Assembly: GCF_003012745.1 (NCBI RefSeq)
Contig: NZ_PXYK01000002.1
Location: 1 to 64,000, forward strand
Reading direction: 5' to 3'
DNA: 64,000 nucleotides
Source of the DNA: Kumtagia ephedrae
GTDB taxonomy: Bacteria; Pseudomonadota; Alphaproteobacteria; Rhizobiales; Rhizobiaceae
Shown here: positions 18,763-27,101 of the stretch, in pieces
How the letters are laid out: the number at the start of each line of letters is the position of its first letter
How positions within the stretch are numbered: the stretch's first letter is position 1
Notes under the pieces: model-generated
Databases searched by the model: none
What the model was told of the DNA's origin: nothing
Seen by the model: the letters and a program-made list of their open reading frames with translations, nothing else
Made by a program: the position numbers and the translations under genes

Positions 18763-19674
18763 ATGTCGCTCAGCCTCAAGCAGCTCCGCTATTTCGTCGC
18801 CACCGCCGAGGTCGGACAGATCTCGCAGGCGGCGGTCAACCTTTCCATCTCGCAATCGGCGATCACCACCGCCGTCAAGGAGCTCGAGCGCCATGTCGGG
18901 GCCGAGCTGTTCGTGCGCACGGCGCATGGCATGGACCTGACGCCGGCCGGCCGAGAGCTGCTCTCACATGCCTACGACATCCTGAAGAAGGTCGACGACG
19001 CGACCCACCTGAACGCCGTCAGCAACACGGTGGAGGGTTCGCTGACCATGGCAGCGACCTATACGGTCATCGGCTACTTCCTGCCCTATCACATCGAGCG
19101 GCTGCAGCGGCTGTTCCCGCGACTCGACATCCAGCTGTTCGAACTCAACCGGGAATCGATCGAGGAGGGGCTGCTCACCAACCGCTACGACATCGCGGTG
19201 CTGCTCACCTCCAACATCCTCAACCCGCAGCTCACCACGGAGAAGCTGCTGAGTTCGACCCGCCGGCTGTGGGTGCCGACGCAGCACCCGCTCCTGCAAT
19301 TGCCGAGCGTCGGCCTGGAGGAGGTTTCGAAGGAGCCGTACATCATGCTGACCGTCGACGAGGCGGCGCATACGGCGATGAAATACTGGAGCGCCTCGCT
19401 CTACCAGCCGAAGACCATTTTGCGCACCTCCTCGGTGGAGGCCGTCCGCTCGATGGTCGGCAACGGCCAGGGCGTGGCGATCCTGTCCGACATGGTGCAT
19501 CGGCCGTGGTCGCTGGAGGGCCGGCGCATTGAGACGATCACCATGCGCGATCCTGTGCCGGCGATGGATGTCGGCCTCGCCTGGCGGCGAACGGTGGAAT
19601 TCACCCCGGCGATGCTGGCGGTGCGCTCCTATTTCCAGCAGGCCTTTCATATCCCGGTCAGCCGGGTGGCGTGA
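18763..19674 (+). CDS. LysR-family transcriptional regulator
   Basis: 303 aa. N-terminal winged helix LKQLRYFVATAEVGQISQAAVNLSISQSAITTAVKELERHVG (shown by segments LRYFVATAE at 7-15 and SISQSAIT near 28-35), followed by a periplasmic-binding-protein-like effector domain. Divergent from the pxpA-accBC-pxpBC operon, which it most likely controls in response to a lactam or amino acid. It converges with the AraC gene at 19962; long palindromes lie between. Confidence 0.88.
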   Translation: MSLSLKQLRYFVATAEVGQISQAAVNLSISQSAITTAVKELERHVGAELFVRTAHGMDLTPAGRELLSHAYDILKKVDDATHLNAVSNTVEGSLTMAATYTVIGYFLPYHIERLQRLFPRLDIQLFELNRESIEEGLLTNRYDIAVLLTSNILNPQLTTEKLLSSTRRLWVPTQHPLLQLPSVGLEEVSKEPYIMLTVDEAAHTAMKYWSASLYQPKTILRTSSVEAVRSMVGNGQGVAILSDMVHRPWSLEGRRIETITMRDPVPAMDVGLAWRRTVEFTPAMLAVRSYFQQAFHIPVSRVA

Positions 19675-19692
19675 GGTGGGCGGCGGCTGAGT

Positions 19693-19763
19693 CGCACTCC
19701 GTCCAGCACCCCTCATCCGACCTCGCTTCGCTCGGCCAGATGAGGGGTGCTGGACGGAGTGCG
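19693..19763. repeat. 24-bp perfect inverted repeat between convergent genes
   Basis: Arms 19693-19716 and 19740-19763 are exact reverse complements (CGCACTCCGTCCAGCACCCC at the start of the left arm). The 23-nt loop itself can pair (CCGA..TCGG). The location 18 bp after the LysR stop, between convergent genes, fits a bidirectional terminator made from a dispersed repeat; there is no T-run. Confidence 0.75.
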
Positions 19764-19779
19764 ATGCGGGGCGTAAGCG

Positions 19780-19861
19780 CCGGGGACAGTTTACTTTTTT
19801 CGGCCCGCGCGACGTCTGGCTTGCTGCGGCTTTCTGCCGAAAGAAAGTAAACTGTCCCCGG
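19780..19861. repeat. REP-like inverted repeat with GGGGACAGTTTACTTT arms
   Basis: Arms at about 19781-19800 and 19841-19860 pair over 20 bp with one mismatch, with a 40-nt spacer. The GGGGACAGTTTACTT tetraguanine-led arm resembles REP sequences handled by REP-associated Y1 (RAYT) transposases. No transposase is in the window, so this would be an orphan element. Confidence 0.65.
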
Positions 19862-19961
19862 TGGTTCCGCTTCGAACGTACTCGTCGCAAAGGCAATAAT
19901 CACCGCACAATATGCGGCGATTATGCCACCCATTCGCCGCATCGGCTTAAACGGGTACAGC

Positions 19962-20939
19962 TCAGTCCGAGCCACGCGCCTCGGCCCGCCGGCGCCTTGA
20001 CTGGTCGCGATATTCGCCGGGCGGCAGGCCGTACTGGCTCTTGAAGGCCCGCGAAAACTGCGTCTGGTCGCCAAAACCCCAGCGATAGGCGATCTCGGCG
20101 ACCGTCTGGCAGTTGTCGGGCTCGTCGAGCGCGGCCCGGCATGCCGCGAGACGCTGCTCGCGGATCCAGGTCGCCACCGTCTGATCGGTGTCTCTGAACA
20201 AGGTGTGAAGGTAGCGGGTGGACAGGCCGCAGGCGCGCGCCACCATGTCCGGGTCGAGCCGCGGGTCCTGCAGATGCGCGCGGATGAAGGCCTCGATGCG
20301 CGCCAGATGCGCGTTGCGGACCGAGGACTGCCGCGACGCCAGGATGCGCTCGTCGGCCTTGATCGCCAGCACCAGCAGATCGACCAACTGCCGTCCGACG
20401 GCGGTGCGCGATTCCGGCGTCAGCGTGTCGAAGCGGGCCGGCAGCAGGTGCAGCATGTCGGTGAACAGCCCCCCTGCCCCGTTGGCGGCGTCGAACCGCA
20501 GCGAGCACAGCCGGTCGGGGCCGCGGATGCGCTCGGCCAGCGCCTGCGACGTCACCTTCAGCACCCAGAGATCGGCCGGCTCGCCGTGGCTGAAGGTGTA
20601 GGGCTCGTGGCTGCGCTCCAGGAAGAAGCCGCCGGGCGCGCAGCGGATGTCGCTTCCGCATTGCGAGAAGTAGACCTCCGAGCGCGCCGGCACGGTGACC
20701 AGGAATTCCTCGCTCCGCCCGGCTCCGAGGTGGCGCGGCTGCCTGAGATATTGCAGGCCGTCCGAGGTGAGGCGCGACACCGAGACCTCGCCGAACTGCC
20801 AGATCGTCAGGTCGCCGAAGAAGCGGTCGGGATTGCGGAAGGTGAGGTCGAGCGGGAAATAGGCGCTGGCGATCGCCCGATGCCAGTGCCGGCTTCGGTC
20901 GGCGGAATGCGTGGCGGTGGTGCTTACCGAAACCTTCAT
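19962..20939 (-). CDS. AraC-family transcriptional regulator
   Basis: 325 aa. N-terminal ligand/dimer region of the AraC_binding_2 (FeaR-like) type, with a cupin-like stretch (FLVTVPARSEVYFSQCG), and a C-terminal double helix-turn-helix: IEAFIRAHLQDPRLDPDMVARACGL (first) and VAEIAYRWGFGDQTQFSRAFKSQYG (second). Divergent from hyuBA with 241 bp between start codons, so probably its activator. An ATG directly follows the upstream spacer; no strong ribosome site is visible. Confidence 0.87.
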   Translation of the reverse strand: MKVSVSTTATHSADRSRHWHRAIASAYFPLDLTFRNPDRFFGDLTIWQFGEVSVSRLTSDGLQYLRQPRHLGAGRSEEFLVTVPARSEVYFSQCGSDIRCAPGGFFLERSHEPYTFSHGEPADLWVLKVTSQALAERIRGPDRLCSLRFDAANGAGGLFTDMLHLLPARFDTLTPESRTAVGRQLVDLLVLAIKADERILASRQSSVRNAHLARIEAFIRAHLQDPRLDPDMVARACGLSTRYLHTLFRDTDQTVATWIREQRLAACRAALDEPDNCQTVAEIAYRWGFGDQTQFSRAFKSQYGLPPGEYRDQSRRRRAEARGSD

Positions 20940-21180
20940 CGTCCGTCCGCGAGAGCAGCGGCAAGAGTATGCGCGGCGGGGCGCGAACGCAACGCGGCGG
21001 CCGCGAAAGTGCGCCCGGCGTCAACGCGTCCTTCCCTCAGCGCAAAGACGGGAGCCGGCAAAGCTGCTTGGCTTGCGCAGGCAAACGGCGCGGAAGCCGC
21101 CGGCGATCTTTTCGGGAACACTCTGTCGGCAGACGGCCTCGCGGGCCGCTTGCCGCATCGCCGCGGCACTGGAGGAACGA

Positions 21181-22935
21181 ATGACGGCGACAGCGGCAAA
21201 CGTCGACCCGATCACCCTGTCGGTGGTGCGGGGCGTACTCGAAACGACGCAGCGCGAGATGACGCTGGCGCTGGAGAAGACGGCGCGCTCGTCGGTGTTC
21301 AACCTGGCGCACGACTATTCGACGGCGCTGTTCAACGCCCGGCCCGAGATGATCCTGCAGGGGCAGGACATCCCGATTCATCTCGGTTCGCTCATCCCGG
21401 CGATGAAGGCGGTGGCAAAATTCTTCGGCGACGACATCCACGAGGGCGACCTGTTCCTGCACAACGACCCGGCCTTCGGCGGCAGCCACGCCATCGACAC
21501 CTGCATGTACAAGCCGGTCTTCTATCGCGGCGAGCTGGTTTACTGGACGGTGTGCAAGGGTCATCTCACCGACATCGGCGGCCCGGTGCCGGCCGGCTAC
21601 AACCCGAACGCCACCGAGATCTACGCCGAATGCCTGCGCATCCCGCCGGTCAAGATCTGGGACCGGGGAAAGCCGCGCAACGACGTCCTCAACATGATCC
21701 TGACCAACATGCGGGCGCGTCGCGACCAGGAGGGCGATTTCCGCGCGCTCATCGGCGCCTGCCAGGTCGGCGAGCGCAATTTGATCGCGCTGCTCGACAA
21801 ATACGGCAAGGAGACAGTCGACGCCTGCGTCGACACGCTGCTCGACATGGCCGACCGGCACATGCGCTCGCTGATCGCGACAGTGCCGGACGGCACCTAT
21901 GAAGGCAAGGCGATCCTCGAGGACGCCGGCCACGGTTTCGGCGATTTCGAGATCGGGGCGACGGTGACGATCACCGGCGACAGCTGCCACATCGCCATCA
22001 GCAGCCCGCCGCAGATCCCCTATTTCATCAATTCCTACGAAGGCAACTCGCATTCCGGCGTCTATCTCGGGCTGATGATGTTCGCGGCGTTGCCGCCGCC
22101 CTACAACGAGGGCCTTTACCGCTGCGTCAGCATCGACTTCGGCCCCAAGGGCACGCTGTGCAACGCGCAGGAGCCGGCGCCGCACATGAACTGCACGACG
22201 ACGCCGATGGAGACGCTGACCGACGCGGTGCGGCTGGCCTTCGAGAAGGCGATGCCGTCCAAGGTCGCCGCGTCGTGGGGCCACGCCAACGGCCTCAACA
22301 TCGCCGGCAAGGACAGCCGCACCGGCGAGGAGTTCGTGACCATGGTGCTCGCCACCATCATCTCCGGCGGCGGCGCCACGCCGCAGCAGGACGGCTGGCA
22401 CGCGGTCGGCCCGGAATGCTGCTTCGGTGCGCTCACCTCCGGCGATGTCGAGCTGCTGGAATATTCCTATCCGATCATCATCCACCGCTACTCGCTGATG
22501 ACGGATTCCGGCGGCGCCGGAAAGTTCCGCGGCGGCTCGGGCACGGCCTGGGAGGTCGAGCCGCTTGACGGCGAGATGCTGTGCATCGGCTTCGGCGAGG
22601 GCCGCCGCATCCCGGCGATGGGCGCGGCCGGCGCCAAATCGGCGCTGGTCGACAGGAAGGTCGGCCGGGTCGAGCTCAGGCGCGGCGGCAAGGTCGACGT
22701 CGAGCGCAAGAACATCATCCAGACGATCAAATCGGGCGAGACCATCACCAACCTGAACCCGGGCGGCGGCGGCTACGGCAATCCGTTCGAACGGCCGGTC
22801 GACAAGGTGGTGTGGGACGTTCGCAACGGCCTGGTCTCCATCGAAGGCGCGCGCGCCGACTACGGCGTGGCCATCAAGGATCCCGAAACTTTGGAAGTCG
22901 ACCTGGCCGAGACCCGGCGGCTCCGGGCAGCGTGA
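21181..22935 (+). CDS. Hydantoinase B / 5-oxoprolinase beta-type subunit
   Basis: 584 aa, HyuB family: VDPITLSVVRGVLET at the N-terminus, HNDPAFGGSHAIDT, and the C-terminal glycine-rich GGSGTAWE and NPGGGGYGNP motifs. It pairs with HyuA for ATP-dependent hydrolysis of N-methylhydantoin, 5-oxoproline or related rings, or acetone-carboxylase-like chemistry. The start is fixed by GGAGGAACGA before the ATG; a longer in-frame reading to 20911 is arginine-rich and crosses the AraC promoter. HyuA begins 11 bp downstream. Confidence 0.92.
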   Translation: MTATAANVDPITLSVVRGVLETTQREMTLALEKTARSSVFNLAHDYSTALFNARPEMILQGQDIPIHLGSLIPAMKAVAKFFGDDIHEGDLFLHNDPAFGGSHAIDTCMYKPVFYRGELVYWTVCKGHLTDIGGPVPAGYNPNATEIYAECLRIPPVKIWDRGKPRNDVLNMILTNMRARRDQEGDFRALIGACQVGERNLIALLDKYGKETVDACVDTLLDMADRHMRSLIATVPDGTYEGKAILEDAGHGFGDFEIGATVTITGDSCHIAISSPPQIPYFINSYEGNSHSGVYLGLMMFAALPPPYNEGLYRCVSIDFGPKGTLCNAQEPAPHMNCTTTPMETLTDAVRLAFEKAMPSKVAASWGHANGLNIAGKDSRTGEEFVTMVLATIISGGGATPQQDGWHAVGPECCFGALTSGDVELLEYSYPIIIHRYSLMTDSGGAGKFRGGSGTAWEVEPLDGEMLCIGFGEGRRIPAMGAAGAKSALVDRKVGRVELRRGGKVDVERKNIIQTIKSGETITNLNPGGGGYGNPFERPVDKVVWDVRNGLVSIEGARADYGVAIKDPETLEVDLAETRRLRAA

Positions 22936-22946
22936 GGGCAGCGGCA

Positions 22947-25025
22947 ATGGAACATGCTTATCGTCTCGGCATCGATGCCGGCGGCACCTTCACCGACTTC
23001 GTCGTCGCCTCCCGCAAGAGCGGCGACGTCAAGCTGTTCAAGGCGCTCTCCACTCCTTCTGATCCGACCAAGGCCATCCGGGACGGCCTGAAGCTGATCG
23101 CCGACGATTTCGGCATCACCCCGGCGGAGCTGGTCGCCGACTGCGACCTCTGCATCAACGGCACCACCGTCGGCCTCAACGCGCTGATCACCCATCGCGG
23201 CGGCCGGACCGGGCTGATCTGCACCGCCGGCCACGAGGATTCGATCGAGATCCGCAACGGCCACAAGGAGGACGGCTACCGCTACGATCCAGAATATCCG
23301 GCCGCCACCATGCTGGTGCCGCGCTATCTGCGCAAAGGCGTGCGCGAGCGCGTCATCTCCGACGGCTCCATCCGCGTGCCGATGAACGAGGAGGACGTGC
23401 GCGACGCCTGCCGGCTGTTCCTCAGGGAGGGAGTGGAGACCGTCGCCATCTCCTTCGTCTGGTCGGTGCTCAACACCGAACACGAGCGCCGTGCCGCCGA
23501 AATCGTGCGCGAGATGATGCCGGACGCGATCCTCACCGTCGGCAGCGAGCTGTACCCGCAGATCCGCGAATACACACGCACCTCGACGGCGGTGACCAAC
23601 GCCTATCTGGCGCCGGTGATGCGGCGCTATGTCGGCGCGGTGGACAGCTATTTCCGCGAGCTCGGCGCAAAACAGCCGGTGCGCTACTTCCAGTCGAACG
23701 GCGGGCTGGCGATCGGCCAGGCGATGACCGACCGGTCGGTCTACGCCATCAACTCCGGACCGGCCTCGGCGCCGCAGGCTGGCCTCTATGTCGGCAAGCC
23801 GTTCGGCAGGGACAACGTCATCACCGTCGACATGGGCGGCACGTCCTTCGACATCACGCTGACGCGCAACGGCCAGACCAACCTCAACAAGAACATCGAC
23901 TTCCTGCGCTACCGCATCGGCGTGCCGATGATCCAGGTGGAGACGCTCGGCGCCGGCGGCGGCTCGATCGGCTGGATCGACAGCCTCGGCCTGCTGCAGG
24001 TCGGGCCGCAGTCGGCCGGCTCCGAGCCGGGGCCGGCCTGCTACGGCAATGGCGGCAGCGAGCCGACCACAACCGACGCCAACCTGGTGCTCGGCTATCT
24101 CAATCCCGAGGGCCTGCTGGGCGGCAAGCTGCCGCTCGACAAGGCCAAGGCGCGGCAGGCGGTGGCGAAACTGGCGGAGCCGCTCGGCATCAGCGTCGAA
24201 CAGGCCGCCTACGGCATGTTCACCATCGTCAACTCGAACATGGTCAACGGCATCCGGCGCGTCTCGGTGGAGCGCGGCTACGATCCGCGCGACTTCGTGC
24301 TTGTGGGGGCGGGCGGGGCGACCGCCGCGCACATCACCGCGCTGGCGCGCGAGATGGGGATCGACACCATCATCCTGCCAAAGCTCGCCTCCGGGCTGTG
24401 CGCCTTCGGGCAGGTCATCTCCGACGTGAAATACAACTACATGGCGACCGCCCCGCTGCGCCTCGACACGCCCGGCGCAAGCGAACGCATCGACCGGCTG
24501 TTCGAGGAGATCGAGGAGCGCGGCGTCGCACATCTCAAGGCCGACGGCTTCCCCGGCACCAGGATCGACATCGGCCGCAGCCTCGACATGCGCTATGTCG
24601 GGCAGGTGCACGAATGCACGGTGGATATCGGGACCTTCCGGATCACCGACGAGACCATCGGGCGCGTCAAGGACGCCTTCCATGCCCGGCACGAGGAGCT
24701 CTACACCTATTGCGAGCGCCACAGCGCGGTCGAGGTGGTCAATATCGAATCGACCATCTACGGCCGCATCGACAAGCCGGCGCCGCCGCGGCTGACCGGC
24801 CAAGGCTCGGCCGAACTCGCGCTGAAGGGCCGCCGCGAGGCGATCTTCGACACCTCCGGCAGCGCGACCTCCACGCCGGTCTACGACGGTTCGAAGCTGG
24901 GCGTCGGCGCGACGATCGCGGGTCCCGCGATCATCGAGGAGGTGACCACGACGATCGTGGTGGAGCCGGACTGGACGGCGGCGCTGCATGAAAGCGGCAG
25001 CTACCTGCTGACGCGCAAGGGTTGA
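22947..25025 (+). CDS. Hydantoinase A / 5-oxoprolinase alpha-type subunit (ATP-binding)
   Basis: 692 aa. HyuA family with actin-like ATPase signatures: GIDAGGTFTDF (8-18) and a second VDMGGTSFD in the middle, plus TNAYLAPVM, GGLAI and GAGGGSIGWID. Provides the ATP-dependent activation for the HyuB partner 11 bp upstream. No hydantoin racemase, carbamoylase or hydantoin permease accompanies the pair, so a lactam such as 5-oxoproline or an N-methylated ring is as likely as hydantoin. Confidence 0.92.
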   Translation: MEHAYRLGIDAGGTFTDFVVASRKSGDVKLFKALSTPSDPTKAIRDGLKLIADDFGITPAELVADCDLCINGTTVGLNALITHRGGRTGLICTAGHEDSIEIRNGHKEDGYRYDPEYPAATMLVPRYLRKGVRERVISDGSIRVPMNEEDVRDACRLFLREGVETVAISFVWSVLNTEHERRAAEIVREMMPDAILTVGSELYPQIREYTRTSTAVTNAYLAPVMRRYVGAVDSYFRELGAKQPVRYFQSNGGLAIGQAMTDRSVYAINSGPASAPQAGLYVGKPFGRDNVITVDMGGTSFDITLTRNGQTNLNKNIDFLRYRIGVPMIQVETLGAGGGSIGWIDSLGLLQVGPQSAGSEPGPACYGNGGSEPTTTDANLVLGYLNPEGLLGGKLPLDKAKARQAVAKLAEPLGISVEQAAYGMFTIVNSNMVNGIRRVSVERGYDPRDFVLVGAGGATAAHITALAREMGIDTIILPKLASGLCAFGQVISDVKYNYMATAPLRLDTPGASERIDRLFEEIEERGVAHLKADGFPGTRIDIGRSLDMRYVGQVHECTVDIGTFRITDETIGRVKDAFHARHEELYTYCERHSAVEVVNIESTIYGRIDKPAPPRLTGQGSAELALKGRREAIFDTSGSATSTPVYDGSKLGVGATIAGPAIIEEVTTTIVVEPDWTAALHESGSYLLTRKG

Positions 25026-25098
25026 TGCGGATCGCGATCGTTCTCCCGGTCGAGCTAATACCGAAGGCCGTGGACTCCGACCTTTGAGCTTCTCGCCA

Positions 25099-25259
25099 AG
25101 CCCCCTCTCCGTCTCACCCTTCGGGCTCGCCACCTCTCCCCCACTGCGTGGGGGCGAGGAACCCAGGCTGGAGAGGCGCCGGCATCGCGGCAGCGGTTCC
25201 TCGCCCCCACGAAAGTGGGGAGAGGTGGCGAGCCCGAAGGGCGAGACGGAGAGGGGGCT
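25099..25259. repeat. Large inverted repeat (about 62-bp arms) between convergent genes
   Basis: The left arm begins at 25099 with AGCCCCCTCTCCGTCTCACC, and the right arm ends at 25259 with its complement; pairing extends about 62 bp each side with a few mismatches, with a spacer of about 35 nt. Located between the convergent hyuA and TetR genes. Typical of dispersed rhizobial intergenic palindromes and able to form a very long hairpin in RNA. Confidence 0.8.
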
Positions 25260-25266
25260 TCAGCGG

Positions 25267-25929
25267 TCAAGAACCGGCATCGGATGCCGCCGGCTCCTTT
25301 CGCGCGCCCGGCTCCTCGACCAGCGGGCCGAGCAGGACCTGGCCGAACAGCGGCTGGTAGCGCTTGCGTTGCGCCGGGTCTTCCTTGAAGGAGATGGCGT
25401 ATTGGCCGATCTGGTGGAAATAGGTGATACGGGCGCGCACGATGCTCTCGTCCGCTGAATAGCCCATCGCCCGGAAGGCGCGCTCCAGCAGCGAGATGCG
25501 CAGATCGTCGATCTCCGCCACTTCCTTGTCGAGGGCGCGCGAGGTGCGCGCCCAGTCGCGCACGGCGAGGTCGAGCTGCGGGCTGAACGGATCCTCGTCG
25601 ACCCAGACATGGACGATGGTGGAGAAGAGCGTGTAGCCGTCTATCTCGGCCGTCGCGCGCAGCGCCCGGAAGGGCGCGCAGTTGGCGCGGCGCCATTCCT
25701 GCAGAAGCTCGTCGTGAAGGTCCTTCAGACTGGAGAAGTGAAAGTAGAAGCTGCCGCGCGTCACCCTGAAGCGCCGGGCCAGCCGGTCGATCTTCACCTC
25801 GGCGATGCCACGCTTCTCCAGCACCTTGCGCGCCGCCGCGACCCAGGCCTCGCGGCTGAGCGTCTGGCGCGGCGCGGCCGAGCGAGGCGGCTTATCTGGG
25901 GAACTAGCGGACGGCCGTTTTGGCTTCAC
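25267..25929 (-). CDS. TetR-family transcriptional regulator
   Basis: 220 aa. Helix-turn-helix at about residues 30-75 (AARKVLEKRGIAEVKIDRLA then RVTRGSFYFHFSSLKDLHDELL), preceded by a basic Pro/Ser tail, then an all-helical ligand domain. It lies 128 bp downstream of the nucleoside hydrolase in the same direction, so it may be in its transcript. The perfect palindrome in the nucleoside-hydrolase/dioxygenase promoter region is the natural candidate for its operator (inference). Confidence 0.87.
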   Translation of the reverse strand: MKPKRPSASSPDKPPRSAAPRQTLSREAWVAAARKVLEKRGIAEVKIDRLARRFRVTRGSFYFHFSSLKDLHDELLQEWRRANCAPFRALRATAEIDGYTLFSTIVHVWVDEDPFSPQLDLAVRDWARTSRALDKEVAEIDDLRISLLERAFRAMGYSADESIVRARITYFHQIGQYAISFKEDPAQRKRYQPLFGQVLLGPLVEEPGARKEPAASDAGS

Positions 25930-26057
25930 CAGGCTTCATCGCTCCATGAACTGCGAAAAACCGCCGGACGCTCGCGGTCCGGCCGATCTTCCCGGCCAAT
26001 ACATCTGATGGCGGCCGCCGGCGAAAGGCGCCAAATCGGCCGTCCACCGCTCGTTGA

Positions 26058-27002
26058 TCACGGCAGCGCGCCGATGCGCTCCAGCATCAGCTCGAAGAAG
26101 GGCGCCGGATCGATGCGCCGCAGCACGTTGCAGTTTTTCGGGCGGCCGGTGACGTGCCACCAGTCGACCACGGTCATGCCGATCGTCTCCGGCGAAACGA
26201 TGTCGACGGTCACATGGCACTGGCGCTGCTCGTAGACCTGCGGCGCTAGGAGATAGCCGGTGACGCAGGCGTCGTGGATGGGCCGGGCGGCCGTCGGGAA
26301 TTTGTGGCTGCCGTACTGGCGGAAAAAGTCCGCCATGTTCGCCGCCTCGACCGCGGCGCGGCTGCCGGTGGCGCGCAGCCGGTCCAGCCATTCCGGCGTC
26401 ATCTGCGCGCTGTAGGTGCAGTCGATCGCCGCCATGGTCACCGGCACGCCGGAGTGGAAGACCTTGTGGGCGGCGTGCGGGTCGACGAAGATGTTGAACT
26501 CGGCCGCCGGCGTGGCGTTGCCGCCCTCGAAGAAGCCGCCGCCCATCAGCACCACCTCGCGGATGCGCGGGATGATGCGCGGCTCCATCGTCATTGCCAT
26601 CGCAAGGTTGGTCATCGGCCCGAGCGTGCAGACGGTGATTTCGCCTTCCGGCGCGTCCATGATGGCGCGTGTCAGGTAGTTGACGGCATGCTCCGACTGA
26701 AGCGGCGTCACCGGCTCGGGCAGCTCGGCGCCGTCGAGGCCGGTCTCGCCGTGGACATACTCGGCCGTGATCAGCTTGCGCACCATCGGCGCCGGGCAGC
26801 CGGCATAGACCGGGACGTCCGGACGGCCGGCCAGCTCGACCACCTTCAGCGCATTCTTCGAGGTCAGTGCGAGCGGCACGTTGCCGCCGACCGTGGTTAT
26901 GCCGACCACCTCGAGCTCCGCCGGCGAGCCCAGCGCGAACAGGATGGCGAAGGCGTCGTCCTGGCCTGGATCGGTGTCGATGATGATTTTTCGCGGCGCC
27001 AT
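26058..27002 (-). CDS. Inosine/uridine-preferring nucleoside hydrolase family
   Basis: 314 aa. Aspartate cluster IIIDTDPGQDDAFAI (Asp9, Asp11, Asp15, Asp16) binds the catalytic calcium; further family motifs are TLGPMTNLAMAM, VLMGGGFF.GGN, AEFNIFVDPHAA and IHDACVTGYLL with the late His-Asp. It cleaves the N-glycosidic bond of a nucleoside to base plus ribose. The ATG has AGGA upstream and follows the divergent promoter; longer upstream readings cross the palindrome. Regulated together with the divergent dioxygenase, probably by the TetR protein. Confidence 0.9.
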   Translation of the reverse strand: MAPRKIIIDTDPGQDDAFAILFALGSPAELEVVGITTVGGNVPLALTSKNALKVVELAGRPDVPVYAGCPAPMVRKLITAEYVHGETGLDGAELPEPVTPLQSEHAVNYLTRAIMDAPEGEITVCTLGPMTNLAMAMTMEPRIIPRIREVVLMGGGFFEGGNATPAAEFNIFVDPHAAHKVFHSGVPVTMAAIDCTYSAQMTPEWLDRLRATGSRAAVEAANMADFFRQYGSHKFPTAARPIHDACVTGYLLAPQVYEQRQCHVTVDIVSPETIGMTVVDWWHVTGRPKNCNVLRRIDPAPFFELMLERIGALP

Positions 27003-27059
27003 TTTCGTCCGATCCTGCTTGCATTCGATGGGGCTTGCCGATAGCACGCCGATGTGTAG

Positions 27060-27077
27060 AGATACAGTACTGTATCT
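27060..27077. promoter_or_regulatory. Perfect 18-bp palindrome AGATACAGTACTGTATCT
   Basis: An exact palindrome, AGATACAGT/ACTGTATCT, centred between 27068 and 27069 in the 99-bp gap between the nucleoside hydrolase (minus) and the dioxygenase (plus). It lies in the only AT-rich part of the gap, overlapping a likely promoter element (TATCTTATGTT). The form GATACA-N-TGTATC is common for TetR operators, and a TetR gene is two genes away. Confidence 0.8.
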
Positions 27078-27101
27078 TATGTTCAAGGCAGGACGGCAAC
27101 C

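Noticed and set aside
19690-19865. CRISPR-like array
   Set aside because: The repeats are inverted, of two different sequences and single copy; there are no regularly spaced direct repeats and no cas genes in the window.
20911-21180. 90-residue N-terminal extension of HyuB
   Set aside because: Arginine-rich, unlike the family, overlaps the AraC gene start, and the ATG at 21181 has GGAGG in front.
21037-22947. 636-residue minus-strand frame opposite hyuB
   Set aside because: The plus-strand HyuB sequence has complete family motifs and a strong ribosome site; the antisense frame has none.
22860-25133. 757-residue minus-strand frame opposite hyuA
   Set aside because: Covers HyuA in antisense and shows low-complexity composition only.
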